Part shown: positions 18,512 to 30,269 of the stretch, piece after piece
How the letters are laid out: each line of letters opens with the position of its first letter
Position numbering within the stretch: position 1 is the first letter of the stretch
Origin: Jiangella anatolica
GTDB taxonomy: Bacteria; Actinomycetota; Actinomycetes; Jiangellales; Jiangellaceae
DNA length: 64,000 bases
Direction of reading: 5' to 3'
Assembly: GCF_003236295.1 (NCBI RefSeq)
Contig: NZ_POTW01000010.1
Coordinates: 1 to 64,000 of the forward strand
Notes under the pieces: generated by a model
The model's input: only the letters and a program-made list of their open reading frames with translations
What the model was told of the DNA's origin: nothing
Database searches by the model: none
Made by a program: the position numbers and the translations under genes

Positions 18512-19702
18512 ACCGCGTGGCCGGCGATCGGCTGGGAGGCGCACCCGTGGCGTTCCACCCTGCCGCCTGAGCTCGTGTCACGGCGGCTCCTCGAGCGCCA
18601 CAGCGGCCTCTACCGCGCCGCCGTGGTCCCGCCGATCGCGGGAGTCCGCGTCGACCTGCCGTCGGCGGTGCTGGCGCTGGCGGACGAGGCCTCCGTGGAG
18701 ATGGCGAGGTACGACGCCGAGCTCGGGAGCAGCGTCGCACCGTTCGGCGCGTTGCTGCTGCGCTCCGAGTCGGCCTCGTCCTCCCAGATCGAGAACCTGA
18801 CCTCCGGCGCGCGCGCCATCGCGCTCGCCGAGATCGACGAAGGCACCCGGTCCAACGCGGCCCGGATCGTGGCGAACGTCCGGGCCATGGAGGCGGCGAT
18901 CGACCTGGCCGACCATCTGAACACCGACGCCGTCCTCGCGATGCATGCGGCGCTCATGGCGCACGACCCGGACCACACCCCCGGTCGCTGGCGCGAACAG
19001 CAGGTGTGGATCGGCGGCACGAACGTCGGGCCGCACGAGGCGGCCTTCGTGCCACCGCATCACACGTCGGTGCGTCAGGCCATCGACGACCTCATGACGT
19101 TCGTCCACCGCGACGACATTCCGGCACTGGCCCACACCGCGCTCGCGCACGCGCAGTTCGAGACCATCCACCCGTTCACCGACGGGAACGGCCGCACGGG
19201 ACGGGCGCTGATCCACGCCATGCTCCGGGCCAAGGACCTCACCAGGAACGTGACGGTGCCGGTGTCGGCCGGCCTGCTCACCGACACCGAGGGCTACTTC
19301 GCCGCGCTGACGGCGTTCCGGTCCGGCGACCCGGCCCCGATCGTGACCGCGATGGCGCAGGCGGCGCTCATCGCCGTCGGCACCGGACGTCAGTTGGTCG
19401 CGGACCTCGAGGCCGCCAGGAACGGCTGGGCCGAGCGGATCAAGGCCCGCCGCGACTCCGCCGTCTGGCGGCTGGCCGACCTGCTGGTGCGGCAACCGGT
19501 CATCGACGCGGCCGTCGCCCAGTCCGAGCTCGGCACCACGTCGGCCAACACGCACGCGGCCATCCGACAGCTCGAGGAGGCGGGCGTGATCACGGAGTTC
19601 TCGGGCAAGCGCCGCGGCCGGTACTGGCAGGCCCCGGAGATCCTCGCGGCGCTCGACGACTTCGCGGAGCGGGCCGGGCGGCGCGGCCACCCGGCCCGCT
19701 GA
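18500..19702 (+). CDS. Fic-family AMP/nucleotidyl-transferase with C-terminal winged helix
   Basis: 400 residues. The Fic core motif HPFTDGNGRTGR is at 224-235 with catalytic H224. The flap residues PHEAAFVPPH lie at 178-187. An N-terminal inhibitory helix motif SSQIEN (94-99) fits (S/T)xxxE(G/N), so this is a class II, self-inhibited Fic enzyme. About 310-390 is a winged-helix domain (TTSANTHAAIRQLEEAGVITEFSGKRRGRYW). Fic enzymes transfer AMP or another phosphate-containing group to protein hydroxyls. Proteins of this size and layout are common in actinobacteria, and some regulate their own genes. It is preceded by a strong dyad operator and converges on the phosphoesterase gene. Confidence 0.93.
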   Translation: MASDTAWPAIGWEAHPWRSTLPPELVSRRLLERHSGLYRAAVVPPIAGVRVDLPSAVLALADEASVEMARYDAELGSSVAPFGALLLRSESASSSQIENLTSGARAIALAEIDEGTRSNAARIVANVRAMEAAIDLADHLNTDAVLAMHAALMAHDPDHTPGRWREQQVWIGGTNVGPHEAAFVPPHHTSVRQAIDDLMTFVHRDDIPALAHTALAHAQFETIHPFTDGNGRTGRALIHAMLRAKDLTRNVTVPVSAGLLTDTEGYFAALTAFRSGDPAPIVTAMAQAALIAVGTGRQLVADLEAARNGWAERIKARRDSAVWRLADLLVRQPVIDAAVAQSELGTTSANTHAAIRQLEEAGVITEFSGKRRGRYWQAPEILAALDDFAERAGRRGHPAR

Positions 19703-19714
19703 GCGGGCGGTCCG

Positions 19715-21418
19715 CTACGGACGCCCGCCGACGACGGTGATGGTCTCGTCCGTCGTCGAGACGCGGCCGTAGGGGTCGGTGCTGCGGACGGTGACGGTGT
19801 GGTCGCCGTAGCGCAGGCCGCGGGGCAGCTCGTACGACCACAGGTGCGACGACGGCTCGGGGGCGGCCGGGCGCAGGCTGCCGGTGAGCGTCGAGCGGAG
19901 CACCGAGATGTACGGGTCGTTCTGCGGCGTGAGGTGCGTCATCGGGACGAACGGGCCGCCGTCGACGCTGACCTCGACGGTGTGCCGCGAGCCGCCGTCG
20001 AAGACGTTCGCCGTCACGGCCGGACGCTGGACACCCACACCCGTCCAGTCGCGCGCCGCGAACCGCACGACGCCGGGCGCGAAGCCGTCCACCCCGCTGA
20101 CGCCGCCGGGGATGCGGACCTCGTCGCCCCAGCCGCCGTCGAAGGTGAGCCGGATCTGGTACTCCTCCGGCAGGCTGGCCGGCTTGAACTGCGCCCGGTA
20201 CTCGTTGCCGGAGAAGAACAGCTCGTAGTGCCCGTTCGGGTTGCCGTCGGACATGTCCGCCGCCTGGATGCCGCGCGCGTCCCGCGGGCCGGTGTTCCAG
20301 CCGCTGCCGCGCACCTCGGCGAGCACCTGGTGGTGGAAGTCCTTCGGGCCGAACCAGCCGTGCTCCTCGCCCATGTACATCTGCCAGGAGTTGCTGGTGT
20401 CGTGGCCGGAGATCGTGTAGACGTGCTCGCGGTCCTCGAGGATCGCGAACAGCTCGGTCAGGTTCGTCGTGTTGACGCTGTCGGACGGGGTGGCGTCGGT
20501 GGCCAGCGGGATGTGCGTGCCGATGACGATCAGCCGGTCCGCCGGGACGTGGCGCAGGTCGTTGGCCAGCCACTGCAGCTGCTCGTCGTTGAGGTAGCCG
20601 ATGTAGCCGTGGTCCGGGCCCTCGTGCTTGACGTTGTCCATCAGCACGAAGTGCACCCGGCCGTAGTCGAACGAGTAGTCCGTCGGCCCGTAGGTCTCCT
20701 TGTACGTGTCGGTCGCGTTCGCGTCGGTCGGCGCGTCGTAGTCCATGTCGTGGTTGCCCGGCGTGTTCCACCACGGGATGCCGATCCGCGCGACGGCGGT
20801 GTTGTGCGGCGCGAACAGGTCCAGCGGGTCGTTGACGATGTCGCCGACGGTGAGCCCGAACCGGGCGTCGGTGTTCCCGATGATCCCGGCGATGACGTCG
20901 ATCGCCATCGTGTCGATCTGGCCGACGTTCGAGGTCTGCGGGTCGGCGAAGGCCAGCGCCGAGAACGTCTCGTCGACGGAGTCGTCGCGGAACATGGGGA
21001 AGTCGACCGACGCGGGTAGCGGGCCGGTCGGCTCCACGCCGCCATAGCGCAGCTCGTACGGGCTGCCGTTCGGGTAGTGGTTGTAGTAGAACTGCGGCAG
21101 CTGGACGTCGTTCACCGGCACCATCCAGCCGGCCGGCTTGCTGACGAAGACCACGGTCTCGTCGTCGACCTGCAGGCTGTACCGGCCGGCGGCGTCGGTC
21201 CGGACGACGTCGCGGCCGTTCGACACCGACACGTCCGGCACGCCGGGCTCGCCGCCGTCGCGCCGGCCGTTGCGGTTCGCGTCGTCGTAGACGATGCCGG
21301 TGGCGGTCTCGGTCTCGGGGGCGACGTCAGCGCCGGCCAGGCCGAAGCCGGTCGCGCCCAGGCCGGTCACCGTCGCCGCGATGCCGGCGCCGGTGCGCCA
21401 GCCCTTGCGTCTCGCCAT
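19715..21418 (-). CDS. Secreted calcineurin-like metallophosphoesterase
   Basis: 567 residues. The N-terminus (MARRKGWRTGAGIAATVTG) is a signal sequence. About 35-110 is a SdrD-B/collagen-binding-like beta-sandwich (GIVYDDANRNGRRDGGEPG...VVRTDAAGRYSL). The central domain has metallophosphoesterase motifs: LTVGDIVND, GNHDMDYD, IGTHIPL and SGHDTSNSW. A C-terminal beta domain (about 400-567) follows. The initial D-x-H of the MPE fold is ALAFADPQTSN, with Gln where His is usual. The substrate is unknown; it acts outside the cell. GGAGG precedes the ATG. Confidence 0.88.
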   Translation of the reverse strand: MARRKGWRTGAGIAATVTGLGATGFGLAGADVAPETETATGIVYDDANRNGRRDGGEPGVPDVSVSNGRDVVRTDAAGRYSLQVDDETVVFVSKPAGWMVPVNDVQLPQFYYNHYPNGSPYELRYGGVEPTGPLPASVDFPMFRDDSVDETFSALAFADPQTSNVGQIDTMAIDVIAGIIGNTDARFGLTVGDIVNDPLDLFAPHNTAVARIGIPWWNTPGNHDMDYDAPTDANATDTYKETYGPTDYSFDYGRVHFVLMDNVKHEGPDHGYIGYLNDEQLQWLANDLRHVPADRLIVIGTHIPLATDATPSDSVNTTNLTELFAILEDREHVYTISGHDTSNSWQMYMGEEHGWFGPKDFHHQVLAEVRGSGWNTGPRDARGIQAADMSDGNPNGHYELFFSGNEYRAQFKPASLPEEYQIRLTFDGGWGDEVRIPGGVSGVDGFAPGVVRFAARDWTGVGVQRPAVTANVFDGGSRHTVEVSVDGGPFVPMTHLTPQNDPYISVLRSTLTGSLRPAAPEPSSHLWSYELPRGLRYGDHTVTVRSTDPYGRVSTTDETITVVGGRP

Positions 21419-21509
21419 GGGGTCCTCCGTCGGGTGGGGGTGACCTCACCCTGTCGGCGTCATCCCAACGCGAGGTGACAAACCCACACACAACGGCAGA
21501 AGACTTCTG

Positions 21510-22136
21510 TCACTCGGCCAGCAGCACGACACCCAGGCCGGCCACCGCGAGCGCGCCGCCCACCACCGCGGCGACCACCGACACGAGGCACAGGTAGCCG
21601 GTGAACTGCAGCGACACCGGGAGGAACGGCGCGACGCGGGGCAGGTCGGAGAACCGGTCGAAGAGGTCCTTGGTCAGCTGGACGCCCGCCCACACCCCGC
21701 GCGCCGCCCGCCCGGCGCCACGCAGCCCGGGTCCGGCCGAGCGCACCTGGTGCAGCGCGTCGCCCGCCCGCGCCCACGCGCCGGCGACGTCGTAGGCCTG
21801 GGCCAGCTCCGCCGCCAGCTCGTCGACCGGATCGACGGCGCGCAGCAGCCGGCGCCGGCGCCACAGCAGCCACAGACCCGGCGCCGCGACGACGACGGCG
21901 GCGCCGACGAACCACCGGCGGCCGACGTCCTCGGCCATTCCCTCGAGCAGCAGCAGGAACGCCGGCGCCAGGGGCAGCACCCCGGCCGCCAGCAGCGGGA
22001 TCCGCACCCGGCGCACCAGCAGGGCGAGCGCGGCGGCCAGGTCGCGAATCACCCGCGCCCGCGTCTCGCCCGCCGACGCGGCCGCCGACTCCGCCGTCCG
22101 GCGCCACCGGTCGAACCGGCTCTCCTCCGCCGTCAC
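21510..22136 (-). CDS. Hypothetical membrane protein
   Basis: 208 residues that match no family I recognise. A hydrophilic N-terminal helix (SRFDRWRRTAESAAASAGETRARVI) leads into two transmembrane helices (about 40-90). An amphipathic middle section rich in Ala and Asp follows, then two more hydrophobic helices at the C-terminus. The GTG start overlaps the stop of the preceding gene (GTGA, 22133-22136), so it is the second gene of a two-gene operon. A short dyad CAGAAG-A-CTTCTG (21497-21509) ends just at its stop. Confidence 0.7.
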   Translation of the reverse strand: MTAEESRFDRWRRTAESAAASAGETRARVIRDLAAALALLVRRVRIPLLAAGVLPLAPAFLLLLEGMAEDVGRRWFVGAAVVVAAPGLWLLWRRRRLLRAVDPVDELAAELAQAYDVAGAWARAGDALHQVRSAGPGLRGAGRAARGVWAGVQLTKDLFDRFSDLPRVAPFLPVSLQFTGYLCLVSVVAAVVGGALAVAGLGVVLLAE

Positions 22137-22810
22137 CGCGACCGCCACGGCAGCAGGATCAGCCGCTCGGCGTCCCGCTCCACCAGCGACGGCTCGAGCC
22201 CGGACAGCGCGCCCAGTTCGTCCCAGGAGGCGTACCCGCCGCGCAGGTCCCGCGCCGACACGTAGACCTCGGCGACCGCACGATCCCAGGTCAGCGCGCT
22301 CACCAGCCCGTCGGCGCTGACGTTGTTGAGGTCGACCAGCCCGCCGTCGTCGTAGGTGGCCGGCAGGTCCGGCCGGCCGATGGCCAGCTCGTAGGCCATG
22401 GCCAGATCGTTGGCCGCGATCTCCCGGGCCCGGCTGCGCAGCTCGCGAAGCTGCAACACCGCCTGGACGGCGGGATCGGTCGCGATCCGGGCCGGCGCGG
22501 CCGGACGGGGCGCGGGTGCGGCGGCCGGGCGGGCGCCGAAGAAGTCCTGACGGGCGAAGACCGCCGCGATCACGCCGCCGATCGCCAGCAGCAGGAACAG
22601 CATGCCGGTGAAGGCGTCGTAGCTGGTCCCCATACTGACCACGAAGGTGACCGTGCCGACGAGCAGGAGCAGCCCGATCACCAGCCAGATCGGCTTGCGC
22701 GAACGCCACCAGGCCTGCGTCGCCGGCAGCCAGGACAGCAACGTGAAGCTGAGGACCGGGATGAGGATCCACAGTCCGTGACCGATCGCCCGGCCCGCCC
22801 TGCTGGTCAT
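22133..22810 (-). CDS. Membrane protein with helix-hairpin-helix-like domain
   Basis: 225 residues. Three transmembrane helices lie in the first 85 residues, followed by an Ala/Pro linker (about 93-108). The C-terminal soluble part contains VDLNNVSADGLVSALTWD and YASWDELGALSGLEP. These resemble a pair of helix-hairpin-helix motifs, as in ComEA-like proteins (VDLNTAS...L..L), and may bind DNA or another partner. It is coupled to the next membrane gene by GTGA. The function is unknown. Confidence 0.72.
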   Translation of the reverse strand: MTSRAGRAIGHGLWILIPVLSFTLLSWLPATQAWWRSRKPIWLVIGLLLLVGTVTFVVSMGTSYDAFTGMLFLLLAIGGVIAAVFARQDFFGARPAAAPAPRPAAPARIATDPAVQAVLQLRELRSRAREIAANDLAMAYELAIGRPDLPATYDDGGLVDLNNVSADGLVSALTWDRAVAEVYVSARDLRGGYASWDELGALSGLEPSLVERDAERLILLPWRSR

Positions 22811-22832
22811 GCGGGTAAGCGTGCCACAGCCG

Positions 22833-23639
22833 TCAGCCGCGGGGAACGACGAACTCGTAGCCGGCCGCGAGCAGCGTCTCGATGATCGCCGGCAGCGCGG
22901 ACACGGTGCCGGACCGGTCGCCGCCGCCGTCGTGCAGGAGCACGATCGCGCCGGGGTGGATGTGCTCGGCGACGTAGTCGTGGATGGCGCGGGCGCCGGG
23001 CTTGCGCCAGTCCGCGGGGTCGATGCTCCAGCCGAGCGCTGCCTGGTCGTGCGCCGCGGCGACCTCGTTGACGTTGGCGGCGAAGTTGCCGCCGGGGGCC
23101 CGGAAGAACGGCACCGCGACGTCGGGGACGGCGTCGCGGATGGCGGCCAGGGTGCCGCCGATCTCGTCCTCGATGACGCCGGGGTCGCGGTCGGGCAGCT
23201 CGGTGTCGTGCGTGATGGTGTGGTCGCAGAGCCGGTGTCCGTCGTCGGCGATCTGCTGGACGAGCTTCGGGTACAGCCTGGCCATCTCGCCGACCAGGCA
23301 GAACGTCGCCGTGATCTCGTACTCGCGCAGGATCCGCAGCACCTGCGGGGTCTGCTCCGGATGCGGGCCGTCGTCGAAGGTGAGAGCGACGGTGCGGCCC
23401 TCGCGGCCGTTGAGGCGGCGGGTGCCGGCGTCGTCGACCTCGGCGACGGGCGCGGTGACGTCCTCGGCGGCGGGCATCGTCGACAGCAGCAGCTCCGGTG
23501 CCTTGGGCGCCGCCTGCTGCGCGGTCTCCGACGCCGCCGACATGCTGCCCGGCGGCTCGCTGCGGGCCGCGCCGACGATCACCCCGACCACGAGGCACAG
23601 GATCAGGGCGGCGCGGAGCTCCTTGGACACCGGCATCAC
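22833..23639 (-). CDS. Polysaccharide deacetylase (NodB/CE4)
   Basis: 268 residues. A membrane anchor or signal (LRAALILCLVVGVIVGAA) is followed by an about 60-residue linker and a CE4 domain. CE4 motifs are present: LTFDDGPHPEQT (catalytic Asp and metal Asp), HTITHD (metal His pair), APGGNFAANV and IVLLHDGGGD. It should remove acetyl groups from peptidoglycan GlcNAc/MurNAc or another envelope glycan. The start is GTG 23639 or the next codon, ATG 23636, with GTGAGG upstream. Confidence 0.92.
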   Translation of the reverse strand: MMPVSKELRAALILCLVVGVIVGAARSEPPGSMSAASETAQQAAPKAPELLLSTMPAAEDVTAPVAEVDDAGTRRLNGREGRTVALTFDDGPHPEQTPQVLRILREYEITATFCLVGEMARLYPKLVQQIADDGHRLCDHTITHDTELPDRDPGVIEDEIGGTLAAIRDAVPDVAVPFFRAPGGNFAANVNEVAAAHDQAALGWSIDPADWRKPGARAIHDYVAEHIHPGAIVLLHDGGGDRSGTVSALPAIIETLLAAGYEFVVPRG

Positions 23640-23828
23640 CCCGCCTCACTCAGGACGAATACATCAGAAACCCGGCAGGTGCGACGGTACCGGCGCAGCG
23701 TCACAGACCCGATGAGGCGCGCCGACTACGCTTTCCCTCTCAGACCGCCCACCCTGCGGAAAACCCCAGGGCCATCTCGGCGGTGACCTTCATCGCCTCA
23801 GAAGGCGGCGATCCCGTACGGTCGAGGC

Positions 23829-24509
23829 GTGAACATCCGCCTCTCCCCGGAAACCGAGCTGACCGGCCTGGCCGGCTGGGCCGTCGACCTCATGGACACC
23901 ATGGGCGCGGTCGGCGCCGGCCTCGCCATCGCCGCCGAGAACCTCTTCCCGCCGCTGCCCAGCGAGGTGATCCTGCCGCTGGCGGGCTTCACCGCCAGCC
24001 GTGGCGACATGAACCTGGCGGCGGCGATCGTCTGGACGACGGTCGGCTCGGTGGTCGGCGCGCTGATCTGGTACGCCGTCGGAGCGGCGGTCGGGCGCGA
24101 CCGAACCCGCTCGATCCTGGCGGCGCTGCCGCTGGTGAAGATGAGCGACGTCGACAAGGCGGAGGCCTGGTTCGGCAAGCACGGCGTGAAGACCATCTTC
24201 TTCGGCCGGATGATCCCGATCTTCCGCAGCTTCATCTCCATCCCGGCCGGCGTGGAGCGGATGTCGCTGCCGATCTTCCTGCTCTTCACCGCGCTCGGCA
24301 GCCTGATCTGGAACACCGTGTTCATCCTGCTCGGCTACCAGCTCGGGCAGAACTGGGACGAGGTCGAGCAGTACATCGGCATCCTGCAGTACGTGGTCAT
24401 CGCGGCCGTGGTCGTCGCGGTAGCGGCGTTCGTGGTGCTGCGGATCCGGTCCAACCGGCGCGACCGGGAGCGGGCCCGGCACCGCGTGCGCCGTCAGGAC
24501 CCGAGGTAG
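23829..24509 (+). CDS. DedA/VTT-domain membrane protein
   Basis: 226 residues with the SNARE-assoc/VTT fold: AENLFPPLPSEVILPLAG, a central GRMIPIFRSFISIPAGVERM with the conserved Arg, and several transmembrane helices. DedA proteins are implicated in lipid (undecaprenyl phosphate or phosphatidylethanolamine-type) flipping and membrane homeostasis. GTG 23829 is leaderless: TACGGT (23817-23822) ends 6 nt before it. It overlaps the convergent response-regulator gene by 16 bp. A second DedA lies 2 kb away, past the two-component system. Confidence 0.93.
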   Translation: MNIRLSPETELTGLAGWAVDLMDTMGAVGAGLAIAAENLFPPLPSEVILPLAGFTASRGDMNLAAAIVWTTVGSVVGALIWYAVGAAVGRDRTRSILAALPLVKMSDVDKAEAWFGKHGVKTIFFGRMIPIFRSFISIPAGVERMSLPIFLLFTALGSLIWNTVFILLGYQLGQNWDEVEQYIGILQYVVIAAVVVAVAAFVVLRIRSNRRDRERARHRVRRQDPR

Positions 24510-25138
24510 CGCAGCACCGCCAGCACCCGCCGGCTGTAGCCGCCGGCGGCGCTCAGCTCCAGCTTGTCGAAGATCCCGTTGGCGTGCTTCTCGACGGCGC
24601 TCTGCGACACGTGCAGGGCGCCGGCGATCGCGGCGTTCGTGTGCCCCTGCGCCATCAGCTCCAGCACGTCCCGCTCGCGCGGGGTGAGCCGCTGCAGCGG
24701 GTCGCCGTGGCTGGTCCGGGCGATGAGTTGACGGACGACCTCGGCGTCGAACGCCGCTCCCCCGGCGGCCACCCGGTCCAGCGCGTCGAGGAAGTCGCCG
24801 ACGTGGGCGACGCGGTCCTTGAGCAGGTAGCCGACGCCGTCGGTGTGTGTCGCGAACAGCTCGGCGGCGTACCGCTTCTCGACGTACTGCGACAGCACCA
24901 GCACGCCCACCTGCGGGAACTCGGTCTTGAGCCGCAGTGCCGCCCGCAGCCCCTCGTCGGTGTGCGACGGCGGCATCCGGACGTCCGCGACGACGACGTC
25001 GGGCGGGTCCGCGGCGACGGCGGCCAGCAGCGCGTCCGCGTCGCCGACCGACGCGACGACCTCGTGGCCCTCGTCGGCCAGCAGCTTCGACAGGCCCTCG
25101 CGCAGCAGCACCGAGTCCTCGGCCAGGATCAGGCGCAC
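24494..25138 (-). CDS. LuxR/NarL-family response regulator
   Basis: 214 residues. The receiver domain (about 1-120) has the acidic pocket (AED), phospho-acceptor Asp near residue 52 (VVVADVRMPP) and Lys in YLLKDR. The C-terminal LuxR HTH reads LTPRERDVLELMAQGHTNAAIAGALHVSQSAVEKH. The GTG start overlaps the histidine-kinase 3' end by 10 bp. It is paired with that kinase; target genes cannot be seen, though the flanking DedA genes are candidates. Confidence 0.95.
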   Translation of the reverse strand: MRLILAEDSVLLREGLSKLLADEGHEVVASVGDADALLAAVAADPPDVVVADVRMPPSHTDEGLRAALRLKTEFPQVGVLVLSQYVEKRYAAELFATHTDGVGYLLKDRVAHVGDFLDALDRVAAGGAAFDAEVVRQLIARTSHGDPLQRLTPRERDVLELMAQGHTNAAIAGALHVSQSAVEKHANGIFDKLELSAAGGYSRRVLAVLRYLGS

Positions 25139-26337
25139 GGCAGCTCCGCCTCGACGACGGTGCCGTGGCCGGGCGGCGACTCGACGGCGAACCGGCCGTC
25201 CAGGGCCGCGATCCGGCGGCGCAGCCCGGCCAGCCCGCCGCCGTCAGGGTCGGCGCCGCCCACGCCGTCGTCGGTGACCCGCACCCGCACGACGGCGCCG
25301 GCCCGCCACACGTCGAGGTGCACCGACGACGCGGCGGCGTGCTTGACGGCGTTCGTGGCCGCCTCGGCGACGACGAAGTAGACGGCGGTCGCGACCGGCT
25401 CCGGCGGCGACCCGGCCGCATAGGACAGCTTGGCGCCGGAGCCCTCCGCGACCGCCGTCAGCGCCTCCTCCAGCCCGAGCGTGTCCAGCGCCGCCGGATA
25501 CACCCGCCACGCGACGGCGCGCAGGTCGGCCAGGACGCGCTGCGACTCCTCGTGCGCCGCCCGCAACAGCTCGTCCGCCCGGCCCCGGTCCGCAGCCCGC
25601 CGCGCCCGCCCCAGCAGCAGCCCAAACGCGACCAGCCGCTGCTGGACACCGTCGTGCAGATCGCGCTCGATGCGCCGTCGCTCGGCGTCGACGACGGCCA
25701 CGACGCCGGCCCGTGACTCGGCCAGCTCGTCGATGCGCCGCCGCAGCAGCTCGGACTCGGTCGGCCCGAGGAAGCGCCGCGCCGTGCGCCGTTCCAGCCC
25801 GACGACGCCGGCCAGCCCTTGCACGGCGAGGTACAGCAGCACGGCGCCGGGGATGACCAGCGACAGGATCGTCAGCCCACCGACCGGCTCGCCCTCGCCG
25901 TTGAACGGACGTCCGACCAGCCACATCCGCACCGTGACCGCGACCGTCACCATGCCCCAGCCGACCAGCAGCAGGATCGCCGCGCCGAGCAGCCCGACGA
26001 CCGTCCGCACGGCGAGGTACCCGAACACGCGGCCGGCGCGGTCCGGCGTCGGCGTGCCGTACCAGGCCCGCAGCCGCCGCCGCTCGAACGCGACCAGCGC
26101 CGACGCCGGTCGGGCGGCCGCCGTGAGCACCCGGCCCCGCCCGGCGGCGGAGCCGGCGACCGGCAGCACTGCCAGTCCTGTGACCAGCAGGAAACCGGAC
26201 GAGACGAGCGCCGACGCGGCGCCGAGCGAGAGTCCGACGACACGCCGCCAGCCGACGACGGCCACCGCCCGCAGCCAGCCGGCGGCCACCGCTCGCAGCC
26301 AGCCGGCGGCCACCGCTCGCGGCCGGCCGGCGGCCAC
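25129..26337 (-). CDS. Sensor histidine kinase (HisKA_3, NarL-partner type)
   Basis: 402 residues. Four or five transmembrane helices lie in the first 190 residues, then a HisKA_3 dimerisation helix with the phosphorylated His (ERRRIERDLHDGVQQRL). An HATPase domain follows with N-box EAATNAVKHA and G-box DDGVGGADPDGGGLAGL. The N-terminal 30 residues are an odd tandem repeat (AVAAGWLR), encoded by 24-bp DNA repeats, so the true start may lie downstream. It is upstream of, and overlaps, its response regulator. The stimulus is unknown; the architecture resembles kinases that sense membrane state. Confidence 0.93.
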   Translation of the reverse strand: MAAGRPRAVAAGWLRAVAAGWLRAVAVVGWRRVVGLSLGAASALVSSGFLLVTGLAVLPVAGSAAGRGRVLTAAARPASALVAFERRRLRAWYGTPTPDRAGRVFGYLAVRTVVGLLGAAILLLVGWGMVTVAVTVRMWLVGRPFNGEGEPVGGLTILSLVIPGAVLLYLAVQGLAGVVGLERRTARRFLGPTESELLRRRIDELAESRAGVVAVVDAERRRIERDLHDGVQQRLVAFGLLLGRARRAADRGRADELLRAAHEESQRVLADLRAVAWRVYPAALDTLGLEEALTAVAEGSGAKLSYAAGSPPEPVATAVYFVVAEAATNAVKHAAASSVHLDVWRAGAVVRVRVTDDGVGGADPDGGGLAGLRRRIAALDGRFAVESPPGHGTVVEAELPCA

Positions 26338-26342
26338 CGCCG
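26271..26342. repeat. Tandem 24-bp repeat (three units)
   Basis: Two identical 24-bp units (26271-26294 and 26295-26318) are followed by a third with four changes (26319-26342). A partial unit lies just before. The repeat falls at the junction between the downstream end of the second DedA gene and the 5' end of the histidine kinase gene, where it encodes AVAAGWLR repeats. The length of such a tract may vary between strains. Confidence 0.85.
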
Positions 26343-27023
26343 TCAGACCAGCTCCTGCGGCTTCTCGTCCGGTGAGCCCTCCGGCCCGGACGCCGCCTCC
26401 GCCTCCGCCTCGGCGCGGCGCCGGTTGCGCACCCCGATCCGGTGCCGGATCAGCTCGACCAGGCCGGTGATCGTCAGCGCGATGCCCAGGCCGACGCCGA
26501 GGCCGAGCAGCGGGTTGTCCTCGAACGCGTGCCCGCCGACGTAGCCGATCATGCCGGAGTAGACGCCCCAGGACAGCGCCGCGATCGCGTCGAAGAAGGA
26601 GAACTTGCGCAGCGGGTACTCGACCGTTCCGCAGGTCAGCGTGACCGCCGTCCGCCCGCCCGGTATGTAGCGGGCGATGATGAGGATGACGCCGCCGCGC
26701 TCGTTCAACTGCTTCTCGGCCCAGGCGAACATCGCGCCGGACCTCTTCCCACCGGCGATGCGATGGCGCAGCCGGGTGCCGGCGGTGCGACCGATGAAGT
26801 ACGAGACGTGGTCGCCGACGAACGCGCCCGCCGCGCCGGCCAGGATGACGAACAGCAGGTTCGGCACCCCGTCGGCCGCGGCGAACACGCCGCCGGTGAT
26901 GACCAGCGTCTCGCTCGGCACCGCCGGGAAGAACCCGTCGAGCAGCGCGACGCCGAAGATGACCGCGTAGACCCAGGGCGAGCCCATGACGTCCCGGGCG
27001 AAGTCGATGATCGCGTCGTTCAT
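26343..27023 (-). CDS. DedA/VTT-domain membrane protein
   Basis: 226 residues. It has the DedA signature GFFPAVPSETLVITGG early, GDHVSYFIGR, the central IIARYIPGGRTAVTLTCG with conserved Arg residues, and about five membrane segments. The C-terminal tail is charged (RNRRRAEAEAEAASGPEG). It likely acts in envelope lipid transport. ATG 27023 (NDAIIDFARDV) fits the family; upstream in-frame codons look non-coding. It lies 6 bp before the histidine-kinase start on the same strand, so it is probably co-transcribed with the two-component genes. Confidence 0.92.
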   Translation of the reverse strand: MNDAIIDFARDVMGSPWVYAVIFGVALLDGFFPAVPSETLVITGGVFAAADGVPNLLFVILAGAAGAFVGDHVSYFIGRTAGTRLRHRIAGGKRSGAMFAWAEKQLNERGGVILIIARYIPGGRTAVTLTCGTVEYPLRKFSFFDAIAALSWGVYSGMIGYVGGHAFEDNPLLGLGVGLGIALTITGLVELIRHRIGVRNRRRAEAEAEAASGPEGSPDEKPQELV

Positions 27024-27141
27024 GTCCCCGTGTCTCTGGTCGGCCGACTCGTCAACTCCGACCCTACGCGGCACGGCGGCGCCGCACGTACGACCTCAGT
27101 CGGACGCCGACCCTGGACCTGGGTCGGGGATCGGGCCGGTG

Positions 27142-30006
<2,865 letters not shown>

Positions 30007-30091
30007 CGGCGGAGCTCCTCGGACGGTATGACGAGTCAGCTCCCCCTCTGTCGTCGCCCACGAAGGACGCCTTCAGAGTGGCCTCGCCCGA

Positions 30092-30171
30092 CCGGTCCTT
30101 GCTGCCTGAGAGGTTGGCGGGGATGTTGCCCCTTCGGCGCCTCGCATCCCGGAGGTGCGAGAACTCTCCCG
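30092..30171 (-). ncRNA. Glycine riboswitch aptamer (single)
   Basis: Read on the minus strand, the leader contains GGGAGAG, a P2-type hairpin around CTCGCACCTCCGGGATGCGAG, then GCGCCGAAGGGGCAA and CCTCTCAGGCA followed by AAGGACCG. These are the conserved core strings of the gcvT-type glycine aptamer. Only one clear aptamer is visible. The following 85 nt to gcvP lack a second core, so this looks like a singleton, perhaps with a short ghost-aptamer helix. It should switch on gcvP when glycine is high. Confidence 0.93.
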
Positions 30172-30269
30172 GTCCGGGTCCACAGCTCGCCGCCAGCATA
30201 ACGCGGCCGGGCCCGGCGGGCGACGCGGACGCGCGGACCGGCACGGTCACGGGCGTGTACGGTGGCGCC

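Noticed and set aside
30010-30090. Second glycine aptamer
   Set aside because: None of the core strings (GCCGAAGGGGCAA, CUCUCAGGCA) recur in this interval.
30078-30269. Longer N-terminus for the K+ transporter
   Set aside because: It runs through the glycine riboswitch and encodes a featureless Arg/Pro-rich stretch; GTG 30270 has a -10 element and fits the family.
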